Counted from the first letter of the stretch, positions 35,253-44,939 are shown. The stretch: DNA of 64,000 bases from UBA1672 sp964352665 (GCA_964352665.1 CAYGSJ010000004.1:142303-206302), one strand, 5' to 3'. The notes: generated by a model from the letters alone, not told the origin. Made by a program: numbers and translations.

Positions 35253-36097
35253 GCGCGAAGTACAGCCAACCATTCTTTTTGATTATCATTTAACCGCTCG
35301 TCGGGCGTCATAACAGCGCCGTTTAAGGCGGTTCTGATATTGTTTGGTGTTTCGGAAATTCCGTTTTCCAGCAATTTCAGTATGAGCTTTTTAATCTTAC
35401 CGATGTTCTCGTTGTAAACGGCGAACACGGCCTCAACGCTTACATGTTCGTCAGGATCTTCACGCCAACAATCATAGTCCGTTGCAATTGCCAGAGTGAC
35501 ATAGCCCATCTGTGCTTCGCGCGCTAGGAATGCCTCGGGAACATTGGTCATGCCTACTACATCACATCCTGCAGCACCACGTAGGAAGAAGCTCTCTGCC
35601 TTTGTCCCAAGTCTTGGACCTTCAACACAGGCATATGTTTTCCCTGTGTGTAGGGCAATGTCCAAGTCATCAGCAGATTTCAAAACATCTTGAGTAAGGG
35701 CAGGACAAGCGGGCTCCGCCGTTGAAATATGGGCTGTTAGACTTTCCCCGAAGAACGATGCGGACCGCTTACCACGGGTATGGTCAAAATACTGTGATAC
35801 CAGCGTAAGATCGCCCGGTTTGATTTCTTCCTGTAAAGAACCTGAGGCAGATATGCTAAGAATGGTTGTCGCGCCTAATTTTTTCAATGCATATATATTT
35901 GCACGAAAGTTAACTTCGGATGGCAGGAACTCATGATTTCGACCATGCCTTGGCAGGAATAATACTTTTGATCCGAATGCTTCACCTTCAACAACTGGCG
36001 CCGATGGTTTTCCAAAAGGCGTATCTATGTTGTGTTCTTTTATAACTTTGATCTCGTCTAATGCATAAAGACCCGAACCACCAATAATTGCCAGCAT
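35249..36097 (-). CDS. mtnP: S-methyl-5'-thioadenosine phosphorylase
   Basis: Phosphorolyses methylthioadenosine, the by-product of polyamine and quorum-signal synthesis, to adenine and 5-methylthioribose-1-phosphate, the MtnA substrate. Purine nucleoside phosphorylase fold with IGGSGLYAL, PRHGRNHEFLPSEVN (phosphate-binding), EGPRLGTKAES, GMTNVPEAFLAREA and the base-binding ATDYDCW. The ATG at 36097 (282 residues) has AAGGA 6 bases upstream; a second ATG 8 codons earlier exists. It sits 24 kb from the mtnB-D-C-A operon. Confidence 0.93.
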   Translation of the reverse strand: MLAIIGGSGLYALDEIKVIKEHNIDTPFGKPSAPVVEGEAFGSKVLFLPRHGRNHEFLPSEVNFRANIYALKKLGATTILSISASGSLQEEIKPGDLTLVSQYFDHTRGKRSASFFGESLTAHISTAEPACPALTQDVLKSADDLDIALHTGKTYACVEGPRLGTKAESFFLRGAAGCDVVGMTNVPEAFLAREAQMGYVTLAIATDYDCWREDPDEHVSVEAVFAVYNENIGKIKKLILKLLENGISETPNNIRTALNGAVMTPDERLNDNQKEWLAVLRA

Positions 36098-36304
36098 TAT
36101 AGTTCCTTTCCTAGCAGCCATGTCGTATGAGTTAGATTTAGCGCTTTATGGGAAGATTTACAATGAGGCATCATGAATTTCAGAATTTTTATTTCGTTCT
36201 CGTTTTTGTAGGTGGTGTTTTGCAATATGAAATCTGCTGTGAATTCTGGTTACCCACTACCTATATAGAGTTTCCCTTGTATTCAAACGAGTAAGGTTTG
36301 AGTT

Positions 36305-36841
36305 TTATTCAAATAAAGCGAGATATTGGCCATAACCCTCTTTTTCAAGGTCATCTTTATGAATAAATCTAAGTGATGCAGAGTTTATACAGTATCTAAG
36401 ACCTCCCTTATCCTTAGGACCATCATCAAACACATGGCCTAAATGAGAGTCAGCAGTGCTGGAGCGGACTTCGGTTCGTGGGATCCAGAGTTTGGTGTCA
36501 TCTTTTGAGTTTAAAACACCACTTTCGATAGGTTTTGTAAAACTTGGCCATCCCGTACCAGAGTCAAATTTATCAGTAGAGGAAAAAAGCGGCTCTCCCG
36601 AAACGATATCTACGTATATTCCTGGCTCTTTGTTGTCCCAGTATTCGTTTTTAAATGCCGGCTCCGTGCCGTCATGCTGTGTCACATAGGACTGCATACT
36701 ACTTAATTCTTTAACTTTTTCTTCTTTATCGGGCATTGAACTCTCTCCATGTTCCTGTGCAGATGTAGACTGATAAGCAATAAAAATTACTGCTGCCGCA
36801 ATAATTGCTATTGTTGCTAAAAACTTATCCTTCATAAACAT
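36305..36841 (-). CDS. msrB: exported methionine-R-sulfoxide reductase
   Basis: 178 residues with an N-terminal hydrophobic helix (about 8-25), so secreted or membrane-anchored. The MsrB domain follows: GEPLFSSTDKFDSGTGWPSF, the conserved SHLGHVFDDGP and the catalytic RYCINSASLRF. The cysteine in RYC is the only one in the whole protein. The two zinc-binding CxxC pairs of many MsrBs are missing and no resolving Cys is visible. It therefore probably relies on an external thiol. Near the exported peroxiredoxin gene; both point to periplasmic oxidative stress. Confidence 0.9.
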   Translation of the reverse strand: MFMKDKFLATIAIIAAAVIFIAYQSTSAQEHGESSMPDKEEKVKELSSMQSYVTQHDGTEPAFKNEYWDNKEPGIYVDIVSGEPLFSSTDKFDSGTGWPSFTKPIESGVLNSKDDTKLWIPRTEVRSSTADSHLGHVFDDGPKDKGGLRYCINSASLRFIHKDDLEKEGYGQYLALFE

Positions 36842-36966
36842 CTTATATCCCCTAAATTTCCCGTGTTGTATTCATATATTCGACTATTATAGGCTGTGTG
36901 TTACATAATTTTATTATTTAGGATTATTTCTTTTCTTTTTCATATCAAAAGGTTACAGTCCCGATC

Positions 36967-38739
36967 ATGAAAAGAGTAGCTTTTTATTTTTTATTTCTGA
37001 GTTGTCTCACACTGACGGGTTGTGTAGCGGAACGGTTGGCGTTCTGGTCGAGCGACTCAATAAAAAAACAGTACTATATCAATGGCTTGGACCATGACAA
37101 GGATTCCAAAGAATATACCCAGTCCATTATGGAGGAACGATTCTCAGAAGGCTTATCCGTATCGGAAGACGATGATTATCAAGAGGTTTTAAGCTTTAAG
37201 CAGGAGTTTGTCAGGCGCGACATGCTTCGGGCGCTGCATGCACGGGGGTATTATGATGCTGAAATAGTTTACAAGGACTTAAACGAGACGTCCGGTTCTT
37301 ACGATGTTAAGTCAGGGCAGCTTTATACAATTGGTTCTGTTCAAATTGTTCCTGCCAAATACTCAAAAAATCTTGATCAGTTATCGATCAAATCAGGAGA
37401 TCCTCTTACAGCAATTTCTGTTTTAAAAGCCCAGTCAAAGATACTAAATCTTGTACAAAGCGATAGTTGTGCTTTTAACGAGAGCATTAAGCATAAGGTC
37501 AAAATTAGGCTGAATTCTAAAATCGGCGATATAATCTACGAAGTTGACCAAGGGAAAAATACGGTTTTTGGAGATTTAACTTTTACCGGTCAGGATAGGA
37601 CCAAGGAAGAATATTTAAGCCATTTTATTAAATGGAAGCCGGATGATTGTTTTAGCCATCCAAAAATTGTTGCCGCCAAAGACAAGCTTTTGGCTAGCGG
37701 ACTTTTTTCCCGAGTGGATATCAAATTTCCTAAAGATGCAAAGTCGCTAAGCTCAATTCCAGTAGAAATTGTTTTAGCGGAAAGGGCAGCTCGCTCTGTG
37801 AAGACTGGATTAAGCTATTATACAGACGAAGGCGTTGCTGTACTTCTAGGGTGGGAACATCGTAATTTTTTGGGCGGCGCAGAAAAAGTGAATGCAGATT
37901 TATCTTTATCTGTCATAGAGCAGGCCCTGGACTTCAAATTTTCAAAACCCTATTTTTATAGAGAAGATCAGGCATTACTTCTTAATGTTTCTTTTGCGCA
38001 CGAAGATACTGATGCTTTTGACCAGTTTGGTGTTTCGGGTGGTGCAGCAATCAAGCGATCATTTAACAAGAGATTGTCAGGACGACTCGGCATCGACTTT
38101 GAGTTGACACGTATTGAAGAAGATAGCGGCGAACAGGAAAATTTTGGTTTGGTGTCCCCTTATGGTGCTCTTGCATATGATAGTCGCGATGACACTCTCG
38201 ATCCGCATAAGGGCTGGTTATTAGGCGGGTCATTAAAACCGTTTTATGATATGCTGGGCGAAAGTGATCCATTCTTTAAATCCGAATTTTCAGCGCATAA
38301 ATATTATGAATTGCATAAAAAGGCGGTTTTGGCAGCACGCCTTATGGTGGGATCTATTTTTGTTACAAACACAGAAGATATTCCGGCAACAGAGAGATTT
38401 TATTCCGGAGGCGGAGGTTCCGTGCGCGGTTTTGGATATCAGGAAGTTGGCCCGTTTGAAGATGATGACCCTCAAGGCGGACGTTCCTTATTTGAGGGTT
38501 CCTTGGAGATGCGCTTTAAAATCACTGATAAAATAGGTGCCGTAACCTTTGCTGATGTAGGGCACGTGAGTGATGAAGTGACACCTTCCTTTGATAATCT
38601 ATCAGTGGGTGCAGGAGCGGGAATTCGGTATTATACTGACTTTGGCCCCTTACGTTTTGATTTTGCTGTGCCTGTGTCAGGCAAAGACAACACGGACCAG
38701 AACTTTCAGGTCTATATTAGCATTGGTCAGGCATTTTAG
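36967..38739 (+). CDS. tamA: TamA/Omp85 family outer membrane protein with a lipobox
   Basis: 590 residues. The N-terminus is a signal peptide ending LTLTGC, a lipobox (Cys19), which is unusual for Omp85 proteins. POTRA-like domains follow (about 35-260), then a 16-strand-type beta barrel (~285-590). The barrel has the conserved GGGGSVRGFGYQEVGP segment (the VRGF of Omp85 L6) and GAGAGIRYYTDFGPLRFDFAVP near the end. With TamB 9 bases downstream it forms the translocation and assembly module for a subset of outer-membrane proteins and for lipid transport. Confidence 0.88.
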   Translation: MKRVAFYFLFLSCLTLTGCVAERLAFWSSDSIKKQYYINGLDHDKDSKEYTQSIMEERFSEGLSVSEDDDYQEVLSFKQEFVRRDMLRALHARGYYDAEIVYKDLNETSGSYDVKSGQLYTIGSVQIVPAKYSKNLDQLSIKSGDPLTAISVLKAQSKILNLVQSDSCAFNESIKHKVKIRLNSKIGDIIYEVDQGKNTVFGDLTFTGQDRTKEEYLSHFIKWKPDDCFSHPKIVAAKDKLLASGLFSRVDIKFPKDAKSLSSIPVEIVLAERAARSVKTGLSYYTDEGVAVLLGWEHRNFLGGAEKVNADLSLSVIEQALDFKFSKPYFYREDQALLLNVSFAHEDTDAFDQFGVSGGAAIKRSFNKRLSGRLGIDFELTRIEEDSGEQENFGLVSPYGALAYDSRDDTLDPHKGWLLGGSLKPFYDMLGESDPFFKSEFSAHKYYELHKKAVLAARLMVGSIFVTNTEDIPATERFYSGGGGSVRGFGYQEVGPFEDDDPQGGRSLFEGSLEMRFKITDKIGAVTFADVGHVSDEVTPSFDNLSVGAGAGIRYYTDFGPLRFDFAVPVSGKDNTDQNFQVYISIGQAF

Positions 38740-38748
38740 GATCATGTC

Positions 38749-41010
38749 ATGAACAAAATTCTCTTGGTTGTATCAAAATTTTTATCTAGATCGGTTGTTT
38801 GGGGTCTGGCCGTTATTGCTGCTCTATTCATTTTTGTTCAGTTTGCTTTATGGGGTGGCGTAATCTGGCTGAATACTTCGGGGGGGCAGGATTTCCTGCA
38901 AAGCAAGCTTGGGGAAAGTCTGGAAGGCAGCCAATATAGTGTAAAATTAACTGGGTTTTCTTTTGGTTTTCCTACGTATTTTTATCTTGGTGGTTTTGAA
39001 ATATATAAAGGGGAGACCGTTATTGTTGATGCCAATTCAGTAAGTGTCACCGCAGATATGTTTCCATTATCTGAAAAAATTCTTAAACTTAAAGTAAAAG
39101 TTGGAAATCTGGTTGTAAATAGACCAGAAGAGGACAAATCAGGCAGCACAAGTACTTTCCCGGTCATTGTTGAAGGTCACGATTTGCCTGACATCTATTT
39201 TAAATCTATCGTTACTGATGTCTATCTTCGTCACCTCTCCATTCATGGTGAGAAGAGCACGAGTCCGCTTCATTTATCGCCCAGAATTATAGGAAATCTA
39301 GACTTTTTGGACCAAAAAGTAGAGGCGAACTTTCTGATTGTAGATATGGCCAAAGAAAAACAAAAATTCTGGCCACATAAGATAATTCTCATAGCCTCGT
39401 ATGACAGCAAAGAGCCTGTGCTTATTCTAGATAAAATCCAAGTGGAAGGAAAAGAGTATAATCTTGATGGTAATGGAAGAGCGGCGTTCAAAGAAAATGG
39501 TCATCTGGGTTTTGAAGGTAAGGTCACTCCCAAAGAGTTGAAGGATCTTTCTGCTTTGGATTTTGTGATAAGGGCAGAAAATGCAGAGTTTTCTAAAATT
39601 AGGATGGAAGCAAAGGGAAAACTTAAAGGATATCCGGTTATATCAAGCGCTTCGGTGGATATAAATGAAGGGGGTATAAACATAAATGACATAAAACTTA
39701 CGGCTCCCGAGCTTTTTATTTCTGGGGCGCTCATTAAAAAGAATGATCAGACGTTTTTTTCTGGCGAATTTATTGGAAAACTCAAAAGTCTTGGCCCATA
39801 TCAGAATTATGTCGGGCTTGGCCATAAACTGGAAAATGCAAAGTTTAAAGTTTCTTTGCAAAAAGAAAAAGAGCCGGCTTTATTGTTTGATTTGTTCATT
39901 CCTAAATATGGACATGATTCCACCAGCCTATCCGTTCATGAAGTAACGCTTCAATCTAAAATCATAGGTGATAAAATTATAATCAATAGCCTTTCAATGG
40001 GCGATCAAGAGGGGGGCACTCTTAGGGGCTCGGGCCATTATACTTTTGAGGATGGCGGGGCAGACCTGAATATCACAGCAAAAAACTTTCATGGACTGAA
40101 AGGTGCTACTGCCGATGGCGTCTTTGATGCAGACATAAAACTTTCGGGGACCAAGGAGCTTTATAAGCTAGAGGGTAATGTCTCTCCAGAGCGTATTGTT
40201 ATCAAGTTACCTGAGCGATTTTCACAATCAATACCAAGCCTGAATATTCAAAAAGAACATCAAAAAGGGCTTACTTCAGAGAGTATGAAAGAAAATGTGG
40301 TACTGGATTTACTGGTAGATGCTCCCAAATCTTTTTTTGTAAGGGGCTGGGGCCTAGATACCGAGTTTGGAGGAAAAGTTGAGATTAAAGAAACGCTTGA
40401 TGACCCAAAATTGGAAGGAAGTTTAAGCCTAATTAGGGGACGGTATAATGAATTTGGCAAAACATTTAAACTGTCTAAGGCAAAACTTATATTTTCTGGG
40501 AGTGTGCCACCTTACCCGAAGCTTGATATTTTAGCAGAAACAAAAGTGCAGGATATTAAGGCCCAAATATTTATTGAAGGCACAGCAACAGAGCCTAAAA
40601 TTTCTTTTGGTTCTGTGCCTTCAAAACCTGAAGATGAAGTACTTTCGTATATCTTGTTTGGAAAGACTACAGACACGCTCTCTCCGTTTCAGGCTGTCCA
40701 GCTTGCACAATCACTGCAGAGGTTTTCGGGAAATGGGAATGCAATGACAGCTTTTGATCCTTTAGGTGCCTTGCGTTCAGTAACTGGCCTTGATGACCTC
40801 CGCGTTGAACTAGACGAGGAAGGGGAAGCGACTGTTGGCGCCGGTAAATATCTTTCGGATAAAGTGTATCTGGAATTTGAAACAGGACAGCAAGAAGGCA
40901 GCGGTAATGCAAATATCGAGGTTGAGGTTACGCCAAATATAACAATCGAAAGTGAGGTTGGGCAAGATGCCAAGGCCGGAGCAGGTGTATTTTGGAAATG
41001 GGATTATTAG
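38749..41010 (+). CDS. tamB: TamB-like translocation and assembly module protein
   Basis: 753 residues: one N-terminal inner-membrane helix (~15-40), then a long beta-rich periplasmic region. The C-terminal DUF490/TamB domain (~550-753) includes VRGWGLDTEFGGKVEI, GRYNEFGKTFKLSKAKLIFSG, EDEVLSYILFGKTTDTLSPFQAVQLA and a terminal FWKWDY aromatic end. It pairs with TamA to bridge the envelope. It is much shorter than the ~1250-residue E. coli protein, with the loss in the repetitive central part. Confidence 0.9.
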   Translation: MNKILLVVSKFLSRSVVWGLAVIAALFIFVQFALWGGVIWLNTSGGQDFLQSKLGESLEGSQYSVKLTGFSFGFPTYFYLGGFEIYKGETVIVDANSVSVTADMFPLSEKILKLKVKVGNLVVNRPEEDKSGSTSTFPVIVEGHDLPDIYFKSIVTDVYLRHLSIHGEKSTSPLHLSPRIIGNLDFLDQKVEANFLIVDMAKEKQKFWPHKIILIASYDSKEPVLILDKIQVEGKEYNLDGNGRAAFKENGHLGFEGKVTPKELKDLSALDFVIRAENAEFSKIRMEAKGKLKGYPVISSASVDINEGGININDIKLTAPELFISGALIKKNDQTFFSGEFIGKLKSLGPYQNYVGLGHKLENAKFKVSLQKEKEPALLFDLFIPKYGHDSTSLSVHEVTLQSKIIGDKIIINSLSMGDQEGGTLRGSGHYTFEDGGADLNITAKNFHGLKGATADGVFDADIKLSGTKELYKLEGNVSPERIVIKLPERFSQSIPSLNIQKEHQKGLTSESMKENVVLDLLVDAPKSFFVRGWGLDTEFGGKVEIKETLDDPKLEGSLSLIRGRYNEFGKTFKLSKAKLIFSGSVPPYPKLDILAETKVQDIKAQIFIEGTATEPKISFGSVPSKPEDEVLSYILFGKTTDTLSPFQAVQLAQSLQRFSGNGNAMTAFDPLGALRSVTGLDDLRVELDEEGEATVGAGKYLSDKVYLEFETGQQEGSGNANIEVEVTPNITIESEVGQDAKAGAGVFWKWDY

Positions 41011-41340
41011 TCTTTTTTGGCTCTAAATTTTCAACCCTCGTTAATCATGTAAAGCGAAGGAATTAAAAACAGCCATAATGGCGTACATTACAAACAGAAT
41101 TGCCAGTGGACCTCTAAACAGTCTTTCTTTCTTCGCTAAGCAGTATAGCGCGTCCCATTTAGGGTTGAGTACATGTTTTATCTCTTATTCATGACAATTT
41201 AAACACCTAAATCTTTGTTTTTTTATGAATCTTCATATTCATCAATCAGTGTATAAACAGTTTGTCATTCTTGCAGTAATGATACGTTTGTTTATGATTT
41301 AACCATTCGATTCTTTTGTTTTTTTGGAAAAATCAGGGTA
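41011..41340. other. 330-base intergenic region holding a start-less open fragment
   Basis: No convincing gene. On the minus strand 41041-41184 is open for 47 codons and reads like a short membrane protein or the end of a larger one (WDALYCLAKKERLFRGP, then ILFVMYAIMAVFNSFALHD before a stop). It has no ATG, GTG or TTG start near its head, so it may be a gene remnant. The rest is AT-rich and may contain the promoter of the following lipoprotein gene. Confidence 0.3.
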
Positions 41341-42486
41341 ATGCTGAAACGTTTTATCATTTTAGGAGCTTTATGTATTCTCTGCAGTTGCAAGACTTCA
41401 GATGATGATGCCCCTGTAAAACATGGAATTGCTATGAATGAAAGTCTTATTCTTAAGCAAGACAGCAAGGTTCTAAAATCCTGGTGGAGTTTCTTTAATG
41501 ATCCGGTTTACGAGCGTCTTGTTGCGGGGGCGCTCAATCTAAATGCCCATGTGTCTGAGCCCAAAATACAAAACCCTCAAAACTATGATGAACTCAAGGC
41601 TTTTTATCAGGATCAAAAAATCGATCTTATACTGGACGTTTCTCATAATTATTTCGAGTATCGCTACATCCAAAATCAAGCATTTCTGCTCGATAAATAC
41701 ATTCAAGATAGACAAGCTTTCCTATCGGACCTTGATACTCATTACGAACTAAATGAGGACGATACCAAAGCTTTCAATTTTCTAAGATCCGAGCTTGGGG
41801 CTTTGCTTAAGAAAAAAGTCGAATTTGAAGCACAGCTGAGTAAAATTTCTAAAGAGATAACGACTATAACAAAGTTACTTCCTGAGTATGTTGCGGAAGT
41901 TCTAAGTGAAAAAGAAGCAATACCTGAAGCTGATATTATGCCGATTTTGGCAAGTCCGGCGTCCATTATTGCCAACGCAACAGGCGTTGTTGCTGCGCGC
42001 GCCTTGTTTATCAGGTCAGTTTCGCAAAACATTGATTTTTCTTCGACGGAAATTATTTTTCCGCAGAGTTCATTCAATAGGTTTTTCGGTATTTCTGATG
42101 ATGTCTTTATAGACAGCGAGAATTTTTGGGGCGTTTCCTCAGGCACAGGAATACAAAACCTTGATTTTTCATCTTTTCAGAGCCTATACGATCAGCAGGG
42201 ATTTACAGCTTTCAGAAACAATGTCGAGAAGGCAGTCAATGATGTAGAAACTCTGGTTATAGCGTTTTCACACGTCAGAGAACAGCATATTACACTAGAA
42301 ATAGCGGTATCTAAAAAAGAACAAAACACGCCTTTATTAACCGGAAATTCTGACAGTATTACAGAACGCCTATCTGATTTGGAAGATCATGATGCGCTGT
42401 ACAGAGCACATTTAGCAGCTTTACGTGCAAAGTACGAGAAAGCCAAAATCCTCCTTAATTTATATGGTGAACTCGGGACGTATTAA
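41341..42486 (+). CDS. NodT/TolC-like outer membrane lipoprotein (divergent)
   Basis: 381 residues. Signal peptide with lipobox LCSC, then the NodT-type opening SWWSFFNDPVYERLVAGALNLN. A largely helical protein follows with long coiled segments (~85-175 and ~290-380). It is shorter than usual outer-membrane efflux proteins (~450-480), and the second repeat is poorly conserved. No RND pump or membrane-fusion gene is adjacent. It may be a degenerate or specialised TolC relative. The end overlaps a longer reading of the dehydrogenase gene downstream, which however starts at 42500. Confidence 0.6.
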   Translation: MLKRFIILGALCILCSCKTSDDDAPVKHGIAMNESLILKQDSKVLKSWWSFFNDPVYERLVAGALNLNAHVSEPKIQNPQNYDELKAFYQDQKIDLILDVSHNYFEYRYIQNQAFLLDKYIQDRQAFLSDLDTHYELNEDDTKAFNFLRSELGALLKKKVEFEAQLSKISKEITTITKLLPEYVAEVLSEKEAIPEADIMPILASPASIIANATGVVAARALFIRSVSQNIDFSSTEIIFPQSSFNRFFGISDDVFIDSENFWGVSSGTGIQNLDFSSFQSLYDQQGFTAFRNNVEKAVNDVETLVIAFSHVREQHITLEIAVSKKEQNTPLLTGNSDSITERLSDLEDHDALYRAHLAALRAKYEKAKILLNLYGELGTY

Positions 42487-42499
42487 CCTAGAGGAAAAC

Positions 42500-43864
42500 A
42501 TGAAGATTAACAGTATCAATCCAACAACAGGAGATGTGTTGGAGACTTTTGTTCAACTGGATGATCAAGAAATTGAAAACAGAATCCAGAAGTCTTACGC
42601 TTCTTTTTTACTTCACAGAGACTCAAGCTTTGCTTTAAGAGCCGAGAAAATGAGAGCCGTTTCAAGAGTTCTCAGAGATAAAGAGGACGAATATGCGGCT
42701 GTGATTACCAAAGAAATGGGGAAGCTAAAAGTCGCGGCCAAAGCAGAAATTCGCAAATGTGCCGATTTGTGTCTCTATTACGCGGATAATGCAGAGCTGT
42801 TTTTGAAAGATCACGAGATTCAGACCGATGCGAAACAATCTTACATGAAGTATTTGCCTCTTGGGCCTGTTCTGGCTGTTATGCCATGGAACTTCCCTTT
42901 TTGGCAGGTGTTTCGTTTTGCTGTGCCGGCTATGATGGCGGGTAATGTTGCCTTACTAAAACATGCGTCGAATGTGCCGGGATGCGCTGTTCTCATCGAG
43001 GACACGTTCAGATTGGCAGGATTTGAAAATGACGAGTTTCAGTCATTGCTGATTGGTTCAGAAAAAGTAGAACAAATTATTGCAGATGATCGGATTAAGG
43101 CTGTAACCCTTACAGGATCGGAGAAAGCTGGCGCTTCTGTTGCTAGTATTGCTGGTAAACACATCAAAAAGGCTGTGTTGGAACTTGGTGGAAGTGATCC
43201 GTTTATTGTGATGCCTTCTGCGGATATCGTTCAGGCCGTTTCTTTGGCAGTTAAGGGACGTGTGCAGAACAATGGCCAGACCTGTATTGCGGCTAAACGT
43301 TATATTGTCCATCAGGATATTTATGATGATTTTAAGGAACGCATCGTTCAGGCCTTTCAAGTGTTGAACATTGGTGACCCGATGGAAGACACTACTGATA
43401 TTGGTCCTCTTGCAACCGAAAACATAAGGAGTGAACTTGATAATCAGGTTCAGGAAACCTTAAAACGTGGTGCAACTTTGCTTTGTGGTGCAAAAATTAT
43501 TGAAGGTGATGGTTATTTTTACAGGCCGGGGTTGATGGAGAATATACCTGAAGATAGCCCGGCCTACAAAAATGAACTCTTTGGCCCGGTGGGGCTGTTG
43601 TTTAAGATCGCCAATATCGAAGAGGCAATAGAGCTTGCCAATGATACAAAATATGGGCTTGGGTCCGTTATTTGTACAAAGAACCCAGAGGAGATTGAGA
43701 AGGCCACCACAAGAATTGATGCGGGCTGTACTTTTGTAAATGCAATTGTAACTTCGGATCAACGTCTACCATTTGGTGGTACCAAAGCCTCTGGTTACGG
43801 CAGAGAACTATCGGCGGAGGGTATTCGGGAGTTTACGAATATCAAGACAGTTGTGATTGCCTAG
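42500..43864 (+). CDS. NAD(P)-dependent succinate-semialdehyde dehydrogenase-like ALDH (Sad/YneI type)
   Basis: 454 residues from the ATG with AGAGGA upstream. ALDH fold: PWNFPFWQVFRF, the LLKHASNVP Lys, TGSEKAG, LELGGSDPF (catalytic Glu) and NNGQTCIAAKR (catalytic Cys). The shorter length and MPWNFPFWQ and HASNVPGCA elements resemble the YneI/Sad group, which oxidises succinic semialdehyde. Substrate not certain. It is 14 bases after the NodT-like gene and convergent with the FNT gene. Confidence 0.88.
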   Translation: MKINSINPTTGDVLETFVQLDDQEIENRIQKSYASFLLHRDSSFALRAEKMRAVSRVLRDKEDEYAAVITKEMGKLKVAAKAEIRKCADLCLYYADNAELFLKDHEIQTDAKQSYMKYLPLGPVLAVMPWNFPFWQVFRFAVPAMMAGNVALLKHASNVPGCAVLIEDTFRLAGFENDEFQSLLIGSEKVEQIIADDRIKAVTLTGSEKAGASVASIAGKHIKKAVLELGGSDPFIVMPSADIVQAVSLAVKGRVQNNGQTCIAAKRYIVHQDIYDDFKERIVQAFQVLNIGDPMEDTTDIGPLATENIRSELDNQVQETLKRGATLLCGAKIIEGDGYFYRPGLMENIPEDSPAYKNELFGPVGLLFKIANIEEAIELANDTKYGLGSVICTKNPEEIEKATTRIDAGCTFVNAIVTSDQRLPFGGTKASGYGRELSAEGIREFTNIKTVVIA

Positions 43865-43867
43865 AGT

Positions 43868-44659
43868 TTATCTTTCATTTTTAACCTGATTATAGGCCAG
43901 TAACGCGAATAGAAACGTACCACCCAGAATGTTTCCTGCCGCCGCCGCCGTCAGAAAACTGAAGGTCTCGGCATAACTAGAAAACCCCAATATCAGCAAC
44001 ATGAAGGCTTCCGTTGACCCCGCGACAATATGGGCGAATTCTCCGAGCGCTATGATATATGTCATGAGCATTATGACCCAGAACTCTGTGCCTCCATGTG
44101 CGCTTGGCAACATCCAGACAAGGCATGCAATCAAAAAGCCTGCGGGTATTGCAGATTGAAAAATATGGAAGAAATCCTGGTGTACGGCGTGTTTTGAAAT
44201 ATCAATAAGGATTGTCAGTTGATCGGAGGATACAAAATTATACTTGCTGACCAGTAATGCCGCCAGAAATGTTCCAACAAAATTTGTACATAATACGACA
44301 GCCCATAATTTCAAAGTCCTTGTGAAATTACGTAATGTGCGTTTCTCTAATAGAGGAAGGACTACAGTAATCGTATTTTCTGTGAAGAGCTGGAGACGTC
44401 CGAGAATTACGATGATAAAGCCAAATGTATAACCCAGTTTCTGAAGCAAAAAGTAGTCATTTTCTGCAGGCAAGTGATACCTAATATAGCCTTCGCAAAA
44501 TAATGAAAAACTGATGCAAAGACCTGCTGCCAAGCCTGACCATCCCAGTGAGGCTAAAGAGCGAGAGAGCTCTTCTTCACCTTCTGTAGAAACGATTTCA
44601 TAAATAGTCGGTGATGTAAGCCGCAACCTTTCATCAATTTCATCAGACGTACTACTCAT
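43868..44659 (-). CDS. formate/nitrite transporter (FNT) family channel, YfdC-like
   Basis: 263 residues. A charged N-terminus of ~35 residues precedes about six membrane segments. Family features: GLAAGLCISFS, LGRLQLFTENTI, CTNFVGTF, and a second half with IALGEFAHIVAGSTEAF. The TENT and FAHIVAGSTEAF segments fit the YfdC subgroup of FNT channels. Members move formate, nitrite, hydrosulfide or acetate; the substrate cannot be told here. It is convergent with the ALDH gene, with a 3-base gap. Confidence 0.85.
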   Translation of the reverse strand: MSSTSDEIDERLRLTSPTIYEIVSTEGEEELSRSLASLGWSGLAAGLCISFSLFCEGYIRYHLPAENDYFLLQKLGYTFGFIIVILGRLQLFTENTITVVLPLLEKRTLRNFTRTLKLWAVVLCTNFVGTFLAALLVSKYNFVSSDQLTILIDISKHAVHQDFFHIFQSAIPAGFLIACLVWMLPSAHGGTEFWVIMLMTYIIALGEFAHIVAGSTEAFMLLILGFSSYAETFSFLTAAAAGNILGGTFLFALLAYNQVKNER

Positions 44660-44774
44660 AAGTTATCTCCAACGTTAAACCTTTTTCGGATCTATTCTAA
44701 CTCAGGTGTAGAATGAGGCCATCATATATCGAATTAATTTTTTGTTGTGCACTTTTTATTTTAAAGAGGGGAGG

Positions 44775-44939
44775 TTAATGCGTTAGCCACAGATATAGTA
44801 TTGGAATCCAGATAAAACTTAAGGTAAGTGTTCCTTTAACAGCTTGGTAACATATCCAGGCCCAGAACATCTTTTTTCCTGGTTTTTTAAAAAGTTTCCG
44901 CATGTTCTGAATGTTTGCTTTTGGTGATTTGGTTTCCAT
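44775..44939 (-). CDS. small single-pass membrane protein
   Basis: 54 residues: METKSPK... lead, a Lys-rich part (RKLFKKPGKKMFWAWIC) and a C-terminal hydrophobic segment (LTLSFIWIPILYLWLTH) long enough to cross the membrane once. The ATG at 44939 has AAAGG 7 bases upstream, better than the TTG six codons before it. Positive-inside topology would leave the N-terminus in the cytoplasm. No family recognised; confidence rests on the ribosome site and the coherent topology. Confidence 0.5.
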   Translation of the reverse strand: METKSPKANIQNMRKLFKKPGKKMFWAWICYQAVKGTLTLSFIWIPILYLWLTH

